A DNA stretch of 64,000 bases from Aphrocallistes beatrix (Eukaryota > Porifera > Hexactinellida > Sceptrulophora > Aphrocallistidae), in the NCBI GenBank assembly GCA_963281255.1, contig OY725499.1:186001-250000 (forward strand). Direction: 5' to 3'. Shown here piece by piece: positions 32,231 through 43,215 of the stretch; positions within the stretch are counted from its first letter, which is position 1, and every line of letters begins with the position of its first letter. The notes below the pieces were generated by a model. It did no database searches. It saw only the letters and a program-made list of their open reading frames with translations, and was not told where the DNA came from. Position numbers and translations under genes: made by a program.

Positions 32231-33946
32231 TTATATCATGTCGGATTCTTTAGGCTGTGTGTCTGTGTGGACGGAAAAGAAAGTTGAATCAAAAATGTGC
32301 TGATGTTGACACAAGATCCATCCATTCCACTGTGATAAAAATGCCATACCCTTTTTACATAACTCATTTTCATTATCAACTACGTCACCATTCGTGTCAA
32401 TTTTCGCGAGAACAGCGCTCACAAGGCAGAAATGTGTGTAATGGTTTGTCTTGGAACCATATGTAGCGTATATGTCATCTTTATCTTCCGAAGTGTCATC
32501 GAAATTTGAAATTATCTTATCTGAATTGGGGTAAATATCAGTCATATATAGAAGACCCATTAACTCAGTGGATGGTGTGATATTCAACTCTCGTATGTTT
32601 TCATCTGAGTGGCATTGGAGAGGATGTGTATGTGTAGTGCTAGTTGATTTGCTTTTGTAGCGAGTGAGTGCTTCCTGAATTTCTGCGAAATCTTTAGGGT
32701 CTGTGAGTGAATTGTGTCGTCTTGAACTATGGTCTTCTGAATGACGCTTTTTAGTCTCTTTTCCTAAAAAATAAATGAAAATACAGGTGACTCCGCTTAA
32801 TCGGGACACTTTGGTCCCGTTTTTTTTGTCATGATTAAGCGTAGTTCCCACTTAAACGATGAAATTTAGTACTAACTTCTAAGTATGGGAACCATTCCGT
32901 TCCTGGAGACTTGTCCCAATTAAGCGGAGTTGACAGTAATTTATTTTTAACTAGTTTTTTATTGAAATTATAACTTTTTTGCAATAAGGAAAAATATAAT
33001 TTTACAAAGACATTTCCTGAGTTTAAAATCTGAAAATTTCAAAGATGACAATTAATCTTATTTGAATTTGTGGGACCCATTTTTCCAAGCAAAGCAGTTT
33101 GAGAAGCAAACACTGAATTGTGAATTACAGAGTGTCTCGAAAGTCTTTTTCCGGTTTTATTAGTAATTATTATTTGTACAACCGGAAAAAAACTTTTGAG
33201 ACAACTGTCTATAATTCATTCCCAAACTACTCTTTCATTTACAAAACACAAAAATAAATATAACGGGAGACTGCTGAAGTGAAAGGTTAGCTGCAAATAA
33301 TTATGTTTAAAAGGTTGGATATACACTACCCGGAAAAAAGTATTTGCACACTTCATTATCTCAAGTGCATTTAATACTGAAATGGGTCTATTCATGAAGA
33401 TTAAAACTCCGAAACGGTAAGTGATAACTAACCGGGTTTCAAATTCGAAATCTTCGCATTCGAATTAGTTATTGCAGGAAATTTCTAATCAATTATTAAT
33501 TCCGAATATTTTGAAATTATCAATCACTGCCACTTTGTGCTACATATGTCCCTTTTTATCACTATACATGATGGTGATGTACTACCTCTTGTGTCACAGG
33601 TTGATAATTTTACTCATTGGGTTGAGCAATTTATTAGAAATCTTCAACTAATACTATTTCGAATGTGAAGATTTTGAATCTTAAATCAGACTCTTAATAG
33701 CTCTTAGAGTTTGAGTACTTTCCCTTCATGAAAAGAGCCAATTTAGTACTATTTGTATGGGGAATAATATAGTGTACAAATACTTTTGTCTGGTTGGTGT
33801 ATAACCTTGATAGGAACTGCGAGTGTGTGGGTTCTTTGGGCTTCCAAGGCTACTGCGTTCTAACTTTGGAGATGCAGTTTGATCCTTTTTGAAAATATGC
33901 TTAATAGAAGTTGTCTTGAATCTTTTCAACAAAGAATGGTTCTTTC
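32231..33946 (-). CDS. Unrecognised protein, last two exons (5' part missing)
   Basis: Two exons (33946-33806 and 32763-32231) join in phase with good acceptors (ATTCTTCTAG, ATTTTTTAG). They give a 223-residue C-terminus that I do not recognise. The first exon is basic (LLKRFKTTSIKHIFKKDQ). The second starts Ser/His-rich (KRHSEDHSSRRHNSL), continues with a short helix-prone stretch (DFAEIQEALTRYKSK) and an acidic segment (NFDDTSEDKDDIY), and ends QPKESDMI. There are no Cys clusters, no membrane segment and no known domain; it reads like a disordered tail of a regulatory protein. Upstream exons must lie beyond 33946, where none could be identified. A Tc1-like element abuts the donor of the first exon. 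A frame at 31468-31623 on the same strand (GTSDDKKDVKKPDSS) may be another exon but does not fit in phase. Confidence 0.55.
32786..32938 (+). mobile_element. Diverged MITE family 1 relative
   Basis: ACAGGTGACTCCGCTTAATC to 'TTAAGCGGAGTTGACAGTA', shorter than family 1 and with a different middle. It lies in the intron of the unrecognised gene. Confidence 0.65.
33133..33214. repeat. Short fold-back repeat
   Basis: Ends TGTCTCGAAAGTCTTTTTCC and its complement GGAAAAAAACTTTTGAGACA around an AT-rich loop. Confidence 0.75.
33324..33799. mobile_element. Tc1/mariner-like non-autonomous element
   Basis: TA-flanked; ends 'CACTACCCGGAAAAAAGTAT' and 'ACAAATACTTTTGTCTGGTT', 476 bp. Its right TA is 5 bp from the exon 33946-33806, so it forms the intron side of that splice donor. 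Confidence 0.82.
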
Positions 33947-34637
33947 CTAGAAGAATTATAATATGAATAAACTTCAATCAACTAAAGTTTTCTATAAAAA
34001 GGGCGCTATATGCGTTCTAATGATTAAAAAAAACTTGCAGACATTATGTAAGTTCGTATCAGATATCGATCAAACAGTTTGAACAGTTTTATAATCGTAA
34101 AACAAGGATTTAATCTCTTTCAAATTTAATTTCACACTCAGTTAAAAAGAGCAAGTGAAATTTTTTAATTGAAAACGTGAATTCTACTTAAAATAATTCC
34201 AATCAATTAAAACCAGGAGAAAGTACTTTTGGTAGAAATCCTAGGGTAAAGAGAGGATAATCTGAATCTTATAAAGCAAAAAGCTGCGCATGTTCTAATA
34301 GATATCATTTATAGGCATATATTCGAGGATATTAAAACAGTTGAAACAAGATTAATTTCATATTTTATAAAGTGGAAATTGTAGATTGTTATTTTAAGTG
34401 AGATGTAGTGTGCAATTTCGTCGTATAACTTTGCTTTCAGAAAAATAGTTAGAAATCCATATTATCAAGGAATTTCACCCTAAATTTACTTAGAGGCTAT
34501 CGAGTCATCACATTTCCCATAATTAATCTGGTTTCACATTATATATATATATCAATGAGGATAATCCACTGGGACAAATCAATAGTTTTTGTAGTGTATT
34601 TTTTCTATCTAATCAAATTTCGAGTTCTTTGAGAATA

Positions 34638-34792
34638 CAGTCGACTCCGCTTAATAGGGCCACTTTTGGCAAGACCGGAATAGCTCTCACATATAGAAAC
34701 TAATACAAAATATTTCCGGTTAATAGGGTTCTCCGATTAATCGGGCCAAAATGTTCTCTGACCGATGCGACCCTATTAAGCGGAGTCGACTG
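34638..34792 (-). mobile_element. MITE family 1, internally deleted
   Basis: TA-flanked; orientation opposite to the copy at 179-366, about 155 bp. It lies upstream of array unit A. Confidence 0.85.
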
Positions 34793-34822
34793 TATTTCTT
34801 TCGAAGTACGTATAATAAGTTA

Positions 34823-34904
34823 CAGTGGAACCTCGTAAATACGAACACACCAGGGGATAAAACTGTTGTATTATCCAGAGTTTCGTATTAATGCGGTTCT
34901 ACTG
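34823..34904 (+). mobile_element. MITE family 3, deletion derivative
   Basis: TA-flanked 82-bp remnant with both ends (CAGTGGAACCTCGTAAATAC / GCGGTTCTACTG). It ends 43 bp before the ATG of array unit A. Confidence 0.75.
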
Positions 34905-34947
34905 TATCATCTCACACTGAAATTAGAAAATTTAGAGGAAAGACTCG

Positions 34948-35956
34948 ATGGCATCAATCAACAAAAGAAACTTAAAAGCCAACAATTCAACCATGTCAAA
35001 CTATGCCAAAAGTCTCAAACAGTCTGGAATTAAGCAGTTCGACATCACTCTAATCAAAGAATGTTTGATAGAGAATTGGGAAGAAAAGATCATTGATAAT
35101 GAAGAATACTTGAAGCCTGAAAACTGTGGGGAGCTACTGAACATTAAATTGGGTGAAATATCGATTGGAAAGTTTCGAGGGCTGTGCAGGAGAATACAAA
35201 AGTAAGTTCTGTATAGAGTGGGACTTACTTTTAGGTCCCATGCTTGTATATAATGTCTCGTTTTCTTATAAGCGAATGGTTATAATATAATTGACAGGAA
35301 CGGGGAATAGTTCGCATTGATCATACATAAAAATGGTATGGTTGAAATAGTTTGCACAAAAACCGGAAATAGTTCGACTTTCCAAAAAAGGAAATTGTTG
35401 ACATGAAAACCACCATTAATCCTAATAATAAAAAGTCGAACTATTTCCTAAATCTGCAATTCGAACTATTTCCTTTTTCGAAAAGTCGAATCATTTCCGC
35501 ATTACCCATAAAAATGGCGGAGAAAAACAGGACACTCGTGAAAATTAGCTCAATAGAAGAGTGAAAACAGCGGAATGTCTCGACAAAAATGGGAAGGTTG
35601 GCATGCATGCATACATAGAAGACAATATTACATCTGTTAATTGGGAACACCGCTTAATCGGGACAAAATACCGAGACCTAAATCATCGACTGTATACACG
35701 GTTTAACCACAAGAGGCTGTTAAAAAAATTACATTATTTGTTTGTTTTCCCTTTTCGAGGAGTGGAAATGAGTTGAATATGACTTCACTCTAGGATACAA
35801 GGAACAGATGAATACATAATGCAGATGCGTATTGCGAGAAGGAAAGAAATGTCCAAGAAAAGGAGCGCGGAAAGAATGAAAAAGATGGAAGAGATCAGGA
35901 AAAAACTTGAACTGTTGAAAGAGAGTAAGGATGTGAAGGATGAGTTAAATGACTAA
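34948..35956 (+). CDS. Array unit A: divergent two-exon basic helical protein
   Basis: Exons 34948-35201 and 35794-35956 join in phase 2, as in every other unit, into about 138 residues. Exon 1 keeps the family pattern: MASINKRNLK, then a helical block with ENWEEKIIDNEEYLKPEN in place of the array's DWEEIVELNPEYLQPE. Exon 2 is a highly charged helix (MRIARRKEMSKKRSAERMKK, then EEIRKKLELLKESKD) without the full leucine zipper. This is the outermost and most diverged member, 2.6 kb from unit B, and could be the founder or a relative under different constraint. The intron holds a Mutator-like MITE. Function is unknown; Lys/Arg content suggests nucleic-acid binding or nuclear location, but that is inference. 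Confidence 0.65.
35335..35506 (+). mobile_element. Mutator-like MITE with 9-bp target duplication
   Basis: A 172-bp element from GGTATGGTTGAAATAG to 'CATTTCCGCATTACC', flanked on both sides by CATAAAAAT. It lies in the intron of array unit A. Nine-bp duplications point to the Mutator superfamily. Confidence 0.85.
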
Positions 35957-36164
35957 ACCCAAAAGTCTTCATCACAAATAATTTAAGTAAATCAATCGCA
36001 CTTATTCGCTGTACTGATAGTTCGCCTCAAAAACTCAAATTGAACTTTGAATAAATTCATTAATGTTTGCCTTATTTAGAAACAGCGAAATGTATAGAAA
36101 TATTTTGAATAATGAAATATTTCATTTGAACTTTTCGTTTTACGGATATTTAATGTGGTAATGC

Positions 36165-36312
36165 GGAAATGGTTCGACTTTTCGAAAAAGGAAATAGTTC
36201 GAATTGCAGATTTAGGAAATAGTTCGACTTTTTATCATTAGGATTAATGGTGGTTTTCATGTGAACAATTTTTGGAAAGTCGAACTATTTTCGGTTTTTG
36301 TGCGAACTATAT
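36165..36312 (-). mobile_element. Mutator-like MITE, truncated
   Basis: Starts GGTAATGCGGAAATGGTTCG, opposite in orientation to the copies at 35335 and 37617, and loses its end after 'TGTGCGAACTATA'. GC-rich unrelated sequence follows to 36380. Confidence 0.75.
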
Positions 36313-36610
36313 CTGCTGCTGTGAGCGGCGCAAGGAGATGCAGGGGTTTGCCCCCATGCCCCCCTTTGCCCCCTATATCTAGTGTCACTAAATCTATCTA
36401 AGTGTACATTCAAAATTGACTCAAAATTTTTAAATTTTCCTTTGACCAAGTAGTTAAATTTGTGCAAAAAATATTCCGGATTTCATATCGATTAGAAAAA
36501 CACTTATTTATCTTCCAGTGCATTGGAAAAGAGTTGTAAGAAACTATTTATAAAATGCTATATTTTAGCTTTATCTAAAATGATAATTCTTCTATAGAGA
36601 AATAAATGTA

Positions 36611-36798
36611 CAGTCGACTCCGCTTAATAGGGCCACATCGATCAGAGGACATTTTGCTCCGATTAAGCGGAGAACCCTATTAACCGAAAATATTTTGTAT
36701 TAGCTTCTATGTGTGAGAGCTATTCTGGTCCTGCCAAAAGTGGCCCGATTAAGCGGTTGACCCGATTAAACAGTGGCCCTATTAAGCGGAGTCGACTG
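36611..36798 (+). mobile_element. MITE family 1, full copy
   Basis: TA-flanked 188 bp, nearly identical to 179-366. The interval 35957-38600 holds this and the next three elements but no gene that I can see. Confidence 0.88.
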
Positions 36799-37216
36799 TA
36801 TATCAAAATGGATCTCTAAAGGTTCATACCTAATTGCCTTCTTACCTTATGAAAAATCTAAAAAACTATGCACAAGCTACTCGTAAGCTAAATTATTCTA
36901 ATTTTAGAGTTAAAATATATATTGATTGATTACAGTATATTGGAGATAGTAATGATTTGACCAAAAGTTCCCTGCCTTGATTTATCACTATATCCAATAT
37001 CTTCTGTAAAAGTATTAGTAAAGTAGAATTTAGATGGGGTGACAGTTAACAAAAGGTACCTAAATGACACAGTAACTCATCCAACTTTACTCAATCAAGA
37101 ATAATTGCAGCCTAAAATGCTGTTCAAAAAGTTTTTCATTTCTAAGAATTTATCTAGATGGGAAGAAATATTTTTCACTTTCAAGATATTAGGTAAGTTA
37201 ATATGAATTTAAAATA

Positions 37217-37405
37217 CAGTCGACTCCGCTTAATAGGGTCACTGTTTAATCGGGTCAACCGCTTAATTGGGCCACTTTTAGCAGGACCGGAATTGTTCTC
37301 ATGCATAGTAGCTAATACAAAAGTGGTTTCGGTTAGTAGGGTTCTCCGCTTAATCAGGGCAAAATGTCCTCTGACCGATGTGGTCCTATTAAGCGGAGTC
37401 GACTG
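37217..37405 (-). mobile_element. MITE family 1, full copy
   Basis: TA-flanked 189 bp, inverted relative to 36611-36798. The frame that runs through it is not a gene. Confidence 0.88.
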
Positions 37406-37616
37406 TATTAAAAACTATTTGACTCAATTGATTAAAGATTTTTAGTTTGTTTGAGACAATAATCCAGAAAATATGGTGGAAATTTTTTGAAATTTAGAAT
37501 CAGTAAAGGAAGTACCAATTCCTGCAAAAATACACTTGTTTTTTCATTAAAAATTGCTTGTTTCTAGGGGAAAAGGTTTCAAACGGTCTCTTGAAAGGTT
37601 GAGATGGGTAAGATTT

Positions 37617-37742
37617 GGTATGGTGGAAATAGTTCGCACAAAAACCCACCATTAATTATAATGATAAAAAGTCGAACTATTTCCTAAATCCGCAATTCGA
37701 ACTATTTCCTTTTTCGAAAAGTCGAACCATTTCCGCATTACC
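37617..37742 (+). mobile_element. Mutator-like MITE with 9-bp target duplication
   Basis: A 126-bp element from GGTATGGTGGAAATAGTTCG to 'CATTTCCGCATTACC', flanked by GTAAGATTT on both sides (37608-37616 and 37743-37751). It is an internal deletion of the 35335 copy. Confidence 0.9.
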
Positions 37743-37917
37743 GTAAGATTTCAGGCGAGATGTTGCAAAACATATGGAGACAGGTTATAAGTTGAACTGT
37801 GTTCGCTAGATCAATTGAAACAAAATCTTCTCAAATAGAAAGAGCATCTTGGAAATGAAATAAGTTTCTACAAACTAATCTTAATGCCTCAATCACGTAA
37901 TGACTAATTTGATAATA

Positions 37918-38088
37918 CAGTCGACTCCGCTTAATACGGTCACTGTTTAATCGGGTCACTTTGGGCAGGACCGGAATAGCTCTCACTCATTGGTGCTAAT
38001 ACAAAATATTTTCGGTTAATAGGGTTCTCCGCTTAATCGGGCCAAAATGTTCTCTGACCGATGTGACCCTATTAAGCGGAGTCGACTG
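37918..38088 (-). mobile_element. MITE family 1
   Basis: TA-flanked 171 bp, missing part of the left interior. Confidence 0.85.
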
Positions 38089-38516
38089 TATTTATATTCA
38101 GTTTTTTTCTCATTTATGATTAGAGATAATTTATTTACTTCTATACTATTAACGCATCTTTTGTTTATAATATTCTTTACTACAACAGAATCTGTATAAA
38201 CCAACACCCGTAACGTAAACAGAGCAATAAGGTTGTCCCAAATACATCTCAATGTCTCATACTTGTCTCAAAATTGTCTCAATCCAATGCTAGCTAATGG
38301 TGTCGGATTATAGTGCTTCTACTCTCTCATTTATTGGGCATTCTTAAAACACTTTTAAAAATCGATGCTTTACGGGCGTAATTATTGGGCCAAGAATGTT
38401 AGATATTCGCATCAATTTTTTTTTTCATAAAAAGTATTTATATACTTGATAAAAATGTACATATTTTCACACCTATTTGTTCTTCTGGAACCATAAGTAA
38501 AGATCTATCCTACCTC

Positions 38517-38526
38517 CATATATACT
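38517..38526 (+). promoter_or_regulatory. Candidate TATA-like element of unit B
   Basis: CCATATATAC between two copies of 'AGATCTAT', about 75 bp before the ATG. The block recurs upstream of units D, E and I. Inferred from conservation only. Confidence 0.35.
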
Positions 38527-38600
38527 TAGAGATCTATTTATTAATTTCAGTTAATTGCACTGTTAAGACTAACAATTAGCAAACTTTACTTCAGATTCAG

Positions 38601-39518
38601 ATGGCGACTATTAATAAAAAGAAGAATATAGCTTCTCATCCAAGATTTGCAAAAAGATGTAAAGATTCTCAAATAAAAAAAATAATTGATGTGACAGATG
38701 TACAGGAGTTTTTGAGAGAAGATTGGGAGGAAATAGTGGAACTCAATCCTGAATATTTGCAGCCTGAAATACTTTTTGAAAAATTGATTAATGAAAGTCG
38801 GATAAGCGAATTGAGGAAAAATATTGAAACGAAAACGTGAGTTATTCATTGAATATTTTAAGTATTGCTTTGGTAAATTAAAATCATTGAGGTATCTCAA
38901 CCGGATGTAAAAAAGGATACATAAGTAAATAGTAGTATTTATTTATGATTTTTCCAATATTTAGGATACATAGCATTACATACGTATATCGATAACACAG
39001 CTTTTTAATATTTTATTTTGGAAATTTAACTTTACAATGAAAAAGTCCCCTTCATGACTACATGGCTTTTATTTCAATAATTTCTATCATTGTTTAATTT
39101 ATAAACATTTATTAGGCCAAAGCATCGATACTTTATTGAAGAAATACGAGAGAAAGAGGAGAGAAATAGAATAATGCATCAAATAACGTTAGAGAGAAAT
39201 AGAATAATGCATCAAATAACGTTAGAGAAAAATAGAATAATGCATAAAGGAACGTTAAAGAAAAATAGAATAATGCATAAAGGAACGTTAAAGAGACTTA
39301 GAGTATTGAAAGAAATGGATATTCGACGAGCTAATCGCATAAATCATAGAAAGAAATTGAAAAGAGAGAGGGAGATGCTATTTACGTTTGAACTAAAAAT
39401 AGAGAAATATCTGCTAGTTGATGAAAAAGAGTCTCTTCTGGAGGAAATAGAATTTTTCAAGGCTAATTTGGAGGAAGAATACCTTGTTCAAGTGAATAAT
39501 AGTATTAACTTTATCTGA
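38601..39518 (+). CDS. Array unit B: two-exon basic leucine-zipper-like protein with internal 11-residue repeats
   Basis: Exons 38601-38836 and 39116-39518 join in phase 2 into about 212 residues, the longest array member. Exon 1 gives MATINKKKNIASHPRFAKRC and the signature DVTDVQEFLREDWEEIVELN. Exon 2 opens PKHRYFIEEIREKEER, followed by four tandem 11-residue repeats of the type NRIMHQITLEK (33 bp each, about 39165-39296). An Arg/Lys-rich helix and a heptad zipper follow (LLVDEKESLLEEIEFFKANL). The first heptad is one residue short compared with other units. Both exons are open and splice sites are consensus (GTGAGT, TTTATTAG), so it looks functional. No homologous family comes to mind. Confidence 0.75.
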
Positions 39519-40350
39519 ATAGCTGAAAAGTTTCACAAAATTGAAAAGTGATATTTTTTGAAAGAAGTATTTATGCTGTAGGGTTTAAGAGGATTTATTT
39601 TTAAGGAAATCCAATAGAGGATTTTGTAAAAAATAATTAGCAAATATGATGGTCTTGTGTGAGGTGTGAGAGGACAAAAATGCCATTTGAAGTTTAAAAA
39701 ATGATTACATATTATAAATGGAATAAAAGCTTTTTTTTCTAAGCGCCTATCCAATTATGTTTGTAATCTAAAAGAGGATTTTTAAAAAATATTTATTAAA
39801 TACTACGGTTTTGTGTAGAGGGACAAAATGCCAAGAATGTTAGATATCCCCATCAAATTTTAAAAAATCTCATAAAAAGCATTAAAATATATGATAAATA
39901 TGTACATATTTTCACACCTTTTTTGTTCTTCTGGAACCATACTATATCGGTTTGTCAACCGATGTTTTTCTAAATTAGCAAAGTAAAGATCTATTTATTA
40001 ATTTCAGTTAATTGCACTGTTAAGACTAACAATTAGCAAACTATACTTCAGATTCAGATGGCAACTATTAATAAAAAGAATTTAAAGAACACAGCTTCTC
40101 ATCCAGGATTTGCAAAAAGACGTAAAGATTCTCACATAAAAGAAATAATTGATGTGACAGATGTACAAGAGTATTTGAGAGAAGATTGGGAGGAAATAGT
40201 GGAACTCAATCCTGAATATTTGCAGGCCTAAAATACTTTTTGAAAAATTAATTAATGAAAGGCCGATACGCGAATTGAGAAAAAAGATTGAAACGGAAAC
40301 GTGAGTTATTCATTTATTATTTTAAGTATTGCTTTGGTAAATTAAAATCA

Positions 40351-40554
40351 CAAGCACGCTTCGCTTGCTTGCGCTGCGAGGCTATCGGACACTTTGTGTC
40401 TGCCGGAGGCGTCCTTTGGGCGCCTGTGGTTACCATTGATTAATTATATGGGAAATAACATCTCTAAATACGTCTGTCATAGTGCTATAATCGATATCGC
40501 ACGAAAAATCACATAATATATATATATATATTAATCGAGTTTTAATAGTTAGGA
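40351..40554 (-). mobile_element. Helitron-like non-autonomous element, complete by empty-site comparison
   Basis: Unit B's intron reads AAAATCA|TTGAGG where unit C has 204 extra bp between A and T with no target duplication. Read on the minus strand the insertion starts TCCTAACTATTAAAACTCGA and ends in a hairpin GGCGCCC-AAAG-GACGCC plus 'GAAGCGTGCTTG'. Insertion between A and T, a TC start and a 3' hairpin fit Helitrons; the 3' CTTG is not the usual CTRR. Confidence 0.7.
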
Positions 40555-40606
40555 TTGAGGTATCTCAACCGGATGTAAAAAAAGGATATTTAAGTAAATA
40601 GTAGTA

Positions 40607-41052
40607 CAGTCGAACCTGCTATAACGGCCACTCTGTATAACGGTCACCTGTCTATAGCGGTCACCATTGAACAGTCCCGTCCGAAATACCATAATATTGA
40701 CCCTGTGTATAGCGGTCACCTGCTCAACGCGGCCAGCGGCCACCCATTTTCAGTCCCTTACTGACCCAAAAACTTTGTATAACGGCCACCATCTGTCTAT
40801 AATGGTCACTCCCTGTCTATAACGACCATCACCTTTTTCACCTTTTTATGTGTTTACAACAGGAACTGTTACGAACGATAAACAAGTTTCACTATATTAC
40901 TTCAAGTAATAGATTTCTAAAAACATGATATTCATTTCACTACCTTGATACCTTTTGGAGAATAAGGCAATCACCTGTATATAACGGCCACCTGTGTATA
41001 ACGGCCAAATTTGTCCAGTCCCTTCGGTGGCCGTTATATACAGGTTCCACTG
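40607..41052 (+). mobile_element. MITE family 6 (pogo/Tigger-like), exact ends known
   Basis: CAGTCGAACCTGCTATAACG to '...TATACAGGTTCCACTG', 446 bp, with many 'TATAACGGCCACC' repeats inside. Unit B's intron gives the empty site GTAGTATTTATT, so TA was duplicated on insertion. Confidence 0.92.
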
Positions 41053-42062
41053 TATTTATTTATGATTTTTCCAATATTTAGGATACATAGCATTAAGTAT
41101 ATCGATAACACAGCTTTTTAATATTTTATTTTTGAAATTTGACTTTAAAATGAAGTGCATTTAAGCAGTCCCCTTTTTTATTTCAATAATTTCTATCATT
41201 GTTTAATTTATAGACATTTATTAGGCCAAAGCATCGATACTTTTTTGAAATGAGAAGGAGATGGAGAAATAGAGTGAATGCAAAAAGATTTAGAGAAAGA
41301 ACGAGAGAGGAGAGAAATAGAAAAATTGCAGAAAGAGCTATTGAAAGATGGAGAGAGGGAAATAGAGTAGTGAGAGGAAGAGCTACTCGAGCTGATATCA
41401 AACATATAAGAAAAATGGAATTGGAAAAAGAGAGGGATAGGTTAATGACGATTGATCAACTCAAAATAGTGAAACGTCTGCTAGTTGATGAAAAATAGTC
41501 TCTTCTGAAGGAAATATATTTTTTCAAGGCAAATTTGAAGGAAGAATACCTTATTCAAGTGAATAATATTAATTAACTATATCTGAATAATTGAAGAGTT
41601 TCCCAACTTTGAAAAGTGATATTTTTTGAAAGAAATATTTATGCTGTAGGATTTAGAAGATTTATTTTTAAGAAAATTCAATAGAGGATTTTTTAAAAAT
41701 ATTTAGTAAATACCACGGTCTTGTGTGAGGTGTGAGAGGGACAAAAATGTCATCTGAAATTTAAAAAATGATTACATATTATGAATGGAATAAAAGCTTT
41801 TTTTCTAAGCGCCTATCCAATTATGTTTGTAATCTAAAAGAGGATTATTAAAAAATATTTATTAAATACTACGGTTTTGTGTAGAGGGACAAAATGCCAA
41901 GAATGTTAGATATCCCCATCAAATTTTAAATAATCTCATAAAAAGCATTAAAATGGTAAATATGTACATATTTTCACACCTTTTTTGTTCTTCTGGAACC
42001 ATACTATATCGGTTTGTCAACCGATGTTTTTCTAAATTAGCAAAGTAAAGATCTATCCTACC

Positions 42063-42072
42063 TCTATATATA
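42063..42072 (+). promoter_or_regulatory. Candidate TATA-like element of unit D
   Basis: CTCTATATATACTTTGAGAT context between two 'AGATCTAT' repeats, about 80 bp before the ATG. Confidence 0.35.
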
Positions 42073-42148
42073 CTTTGAGATCTATTTATTAATTTCAGTT
42101 AATTGCACTGTTAAGACTAACAATTAGCAAACTATACTTCAGATTCAG

Positions 42149-42729
42149 ATGGCGACTATTAATAAAAAGAAGAATATAGCTTCTCATCCAGGATTTGCAA
42201 AAAGATGTAAAGATTCTCACATAAAAGAAATAATTGATGTGACAGATGTACAAGAGTTTTTGAGAGAAGATTGGGAGGAAATAGTGGAACTTAATCCTGA
42301 ATATTTGCAGCCTAAAATACTTTTTGAAAAATTAATTAATGAAAGGCCGATAAGCGAATTGAGAAAAAATATTGAAATGAAAACGTGAGTTATTCATTTA
42401 TTATTTTAAGTATGTCGGTCAGAGGACATTTTTTATTTCAATAATTTCTATCATAGCTTAATTTATAAACATTTATTAGGCCAAAGCATCGATACTTTAA
42501 TGAAGAAATACGAGAGAGAGAGAGAAATAGAATAATGAGAGAAAGAATTTGCAAAAATTATAGAAGAATGGAATTGAGAAGAGAGAGGGAGATGTTATTT
42601 ACGATTGATCAACTCAAAATAAAGAAACGTCTGCTAGTTGATGAAAAAGAGTCTCTTCTGGAGGAAATAGAATTTTACAAGGCTAATTTGGAGGAAGAAT
42701 ACCTTGTTCAAGTGAATAATATTAATTAG
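42149..42729 (+). CDS. Array unit D: compact intact member
   Basis: Exons 42149-42384 and 42480-42729 join in phase 2 into about 161 residues. Exon 1 has the signature VTDVQEFLREDWEEIVELN. Exon 2 codes for PKHRYFNEEIRERERNRIM, a basic helix (RERICKNYRRMELRRERE) and the zipper, with hydrophobic residues every seventh place: Met, Leu, Leu, Leu, then Tyr (MLFTIDQLKIKKRLL...). Its intron is only 95 bp because most of it has been replaced by a short piece (GTCGGTCAGAGGACATT) that matches the interior of MITE family 1. Both exons are open. Confidence 0.75.
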
Positions 42730-43215
42730 CTTTATTTGAATAGCTGAAAAGTTTCTCAACTTTGAAAAGTGATATTTTTTGAAAGAAATATTTATGCTGT
42801 AGGATTTAGAGGATTTATTTTTAAGGAAATCCAATAGAGGATCTTTTTAAAAATATTTAGTAAATACCACGGTCTTGTGTGTGGTGTGAGAGGACAAAAA
42901 TGTCATCTGAAATTAAAAAATGATTACACATTATGAATGGAATAAAATCTTTTTTCCTAAGCGCCTATCTAATTATGTTTGTAATCTAAAAGAGGATTTA
43001 CAAAAAATATTTATTAAATACTACGGTTTTGTGTAGAGGGACAAAATGCCAAGAATGTTAGATATCCCAATCAAATTTTAAATAATCTCATAAAAAGCAT
43101 TAAAATGATAAATATGTACATATTTTCACACCTTTTTTTGTTCTTCTGGAAACACACTATATCAGTTTGTCCACCGATGTTTTTCTAGATTAGCAAAGTA
43201 AAGATCTATCCTACC

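Larger units (their letters stand above)
40058..41498 (+). pseudogene. Array unit C: broken copy
   Basis: Exon 1 (40058-40300) is 90% or more like units B and D, but one extra G in TTGCAGGCC near 40224-40227 shifts the frame and stops it at 58 residues. Exon 2 (41225-41498) keeps the basic helix (MRRRWRNRVNAKRFRERTRE) and part of the zipper, but GAG is replaced by a TAG stop after LLVDEK. Its upstream region also lacks the TATA-like block found in B, D, E and I. Its intron holds two insertions (40351-40554 and 40607-41052). Splice sites are intact. The damage in promoter, exon 1 and exon 2 together makes it very likely dead. Confidence 0.8.
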
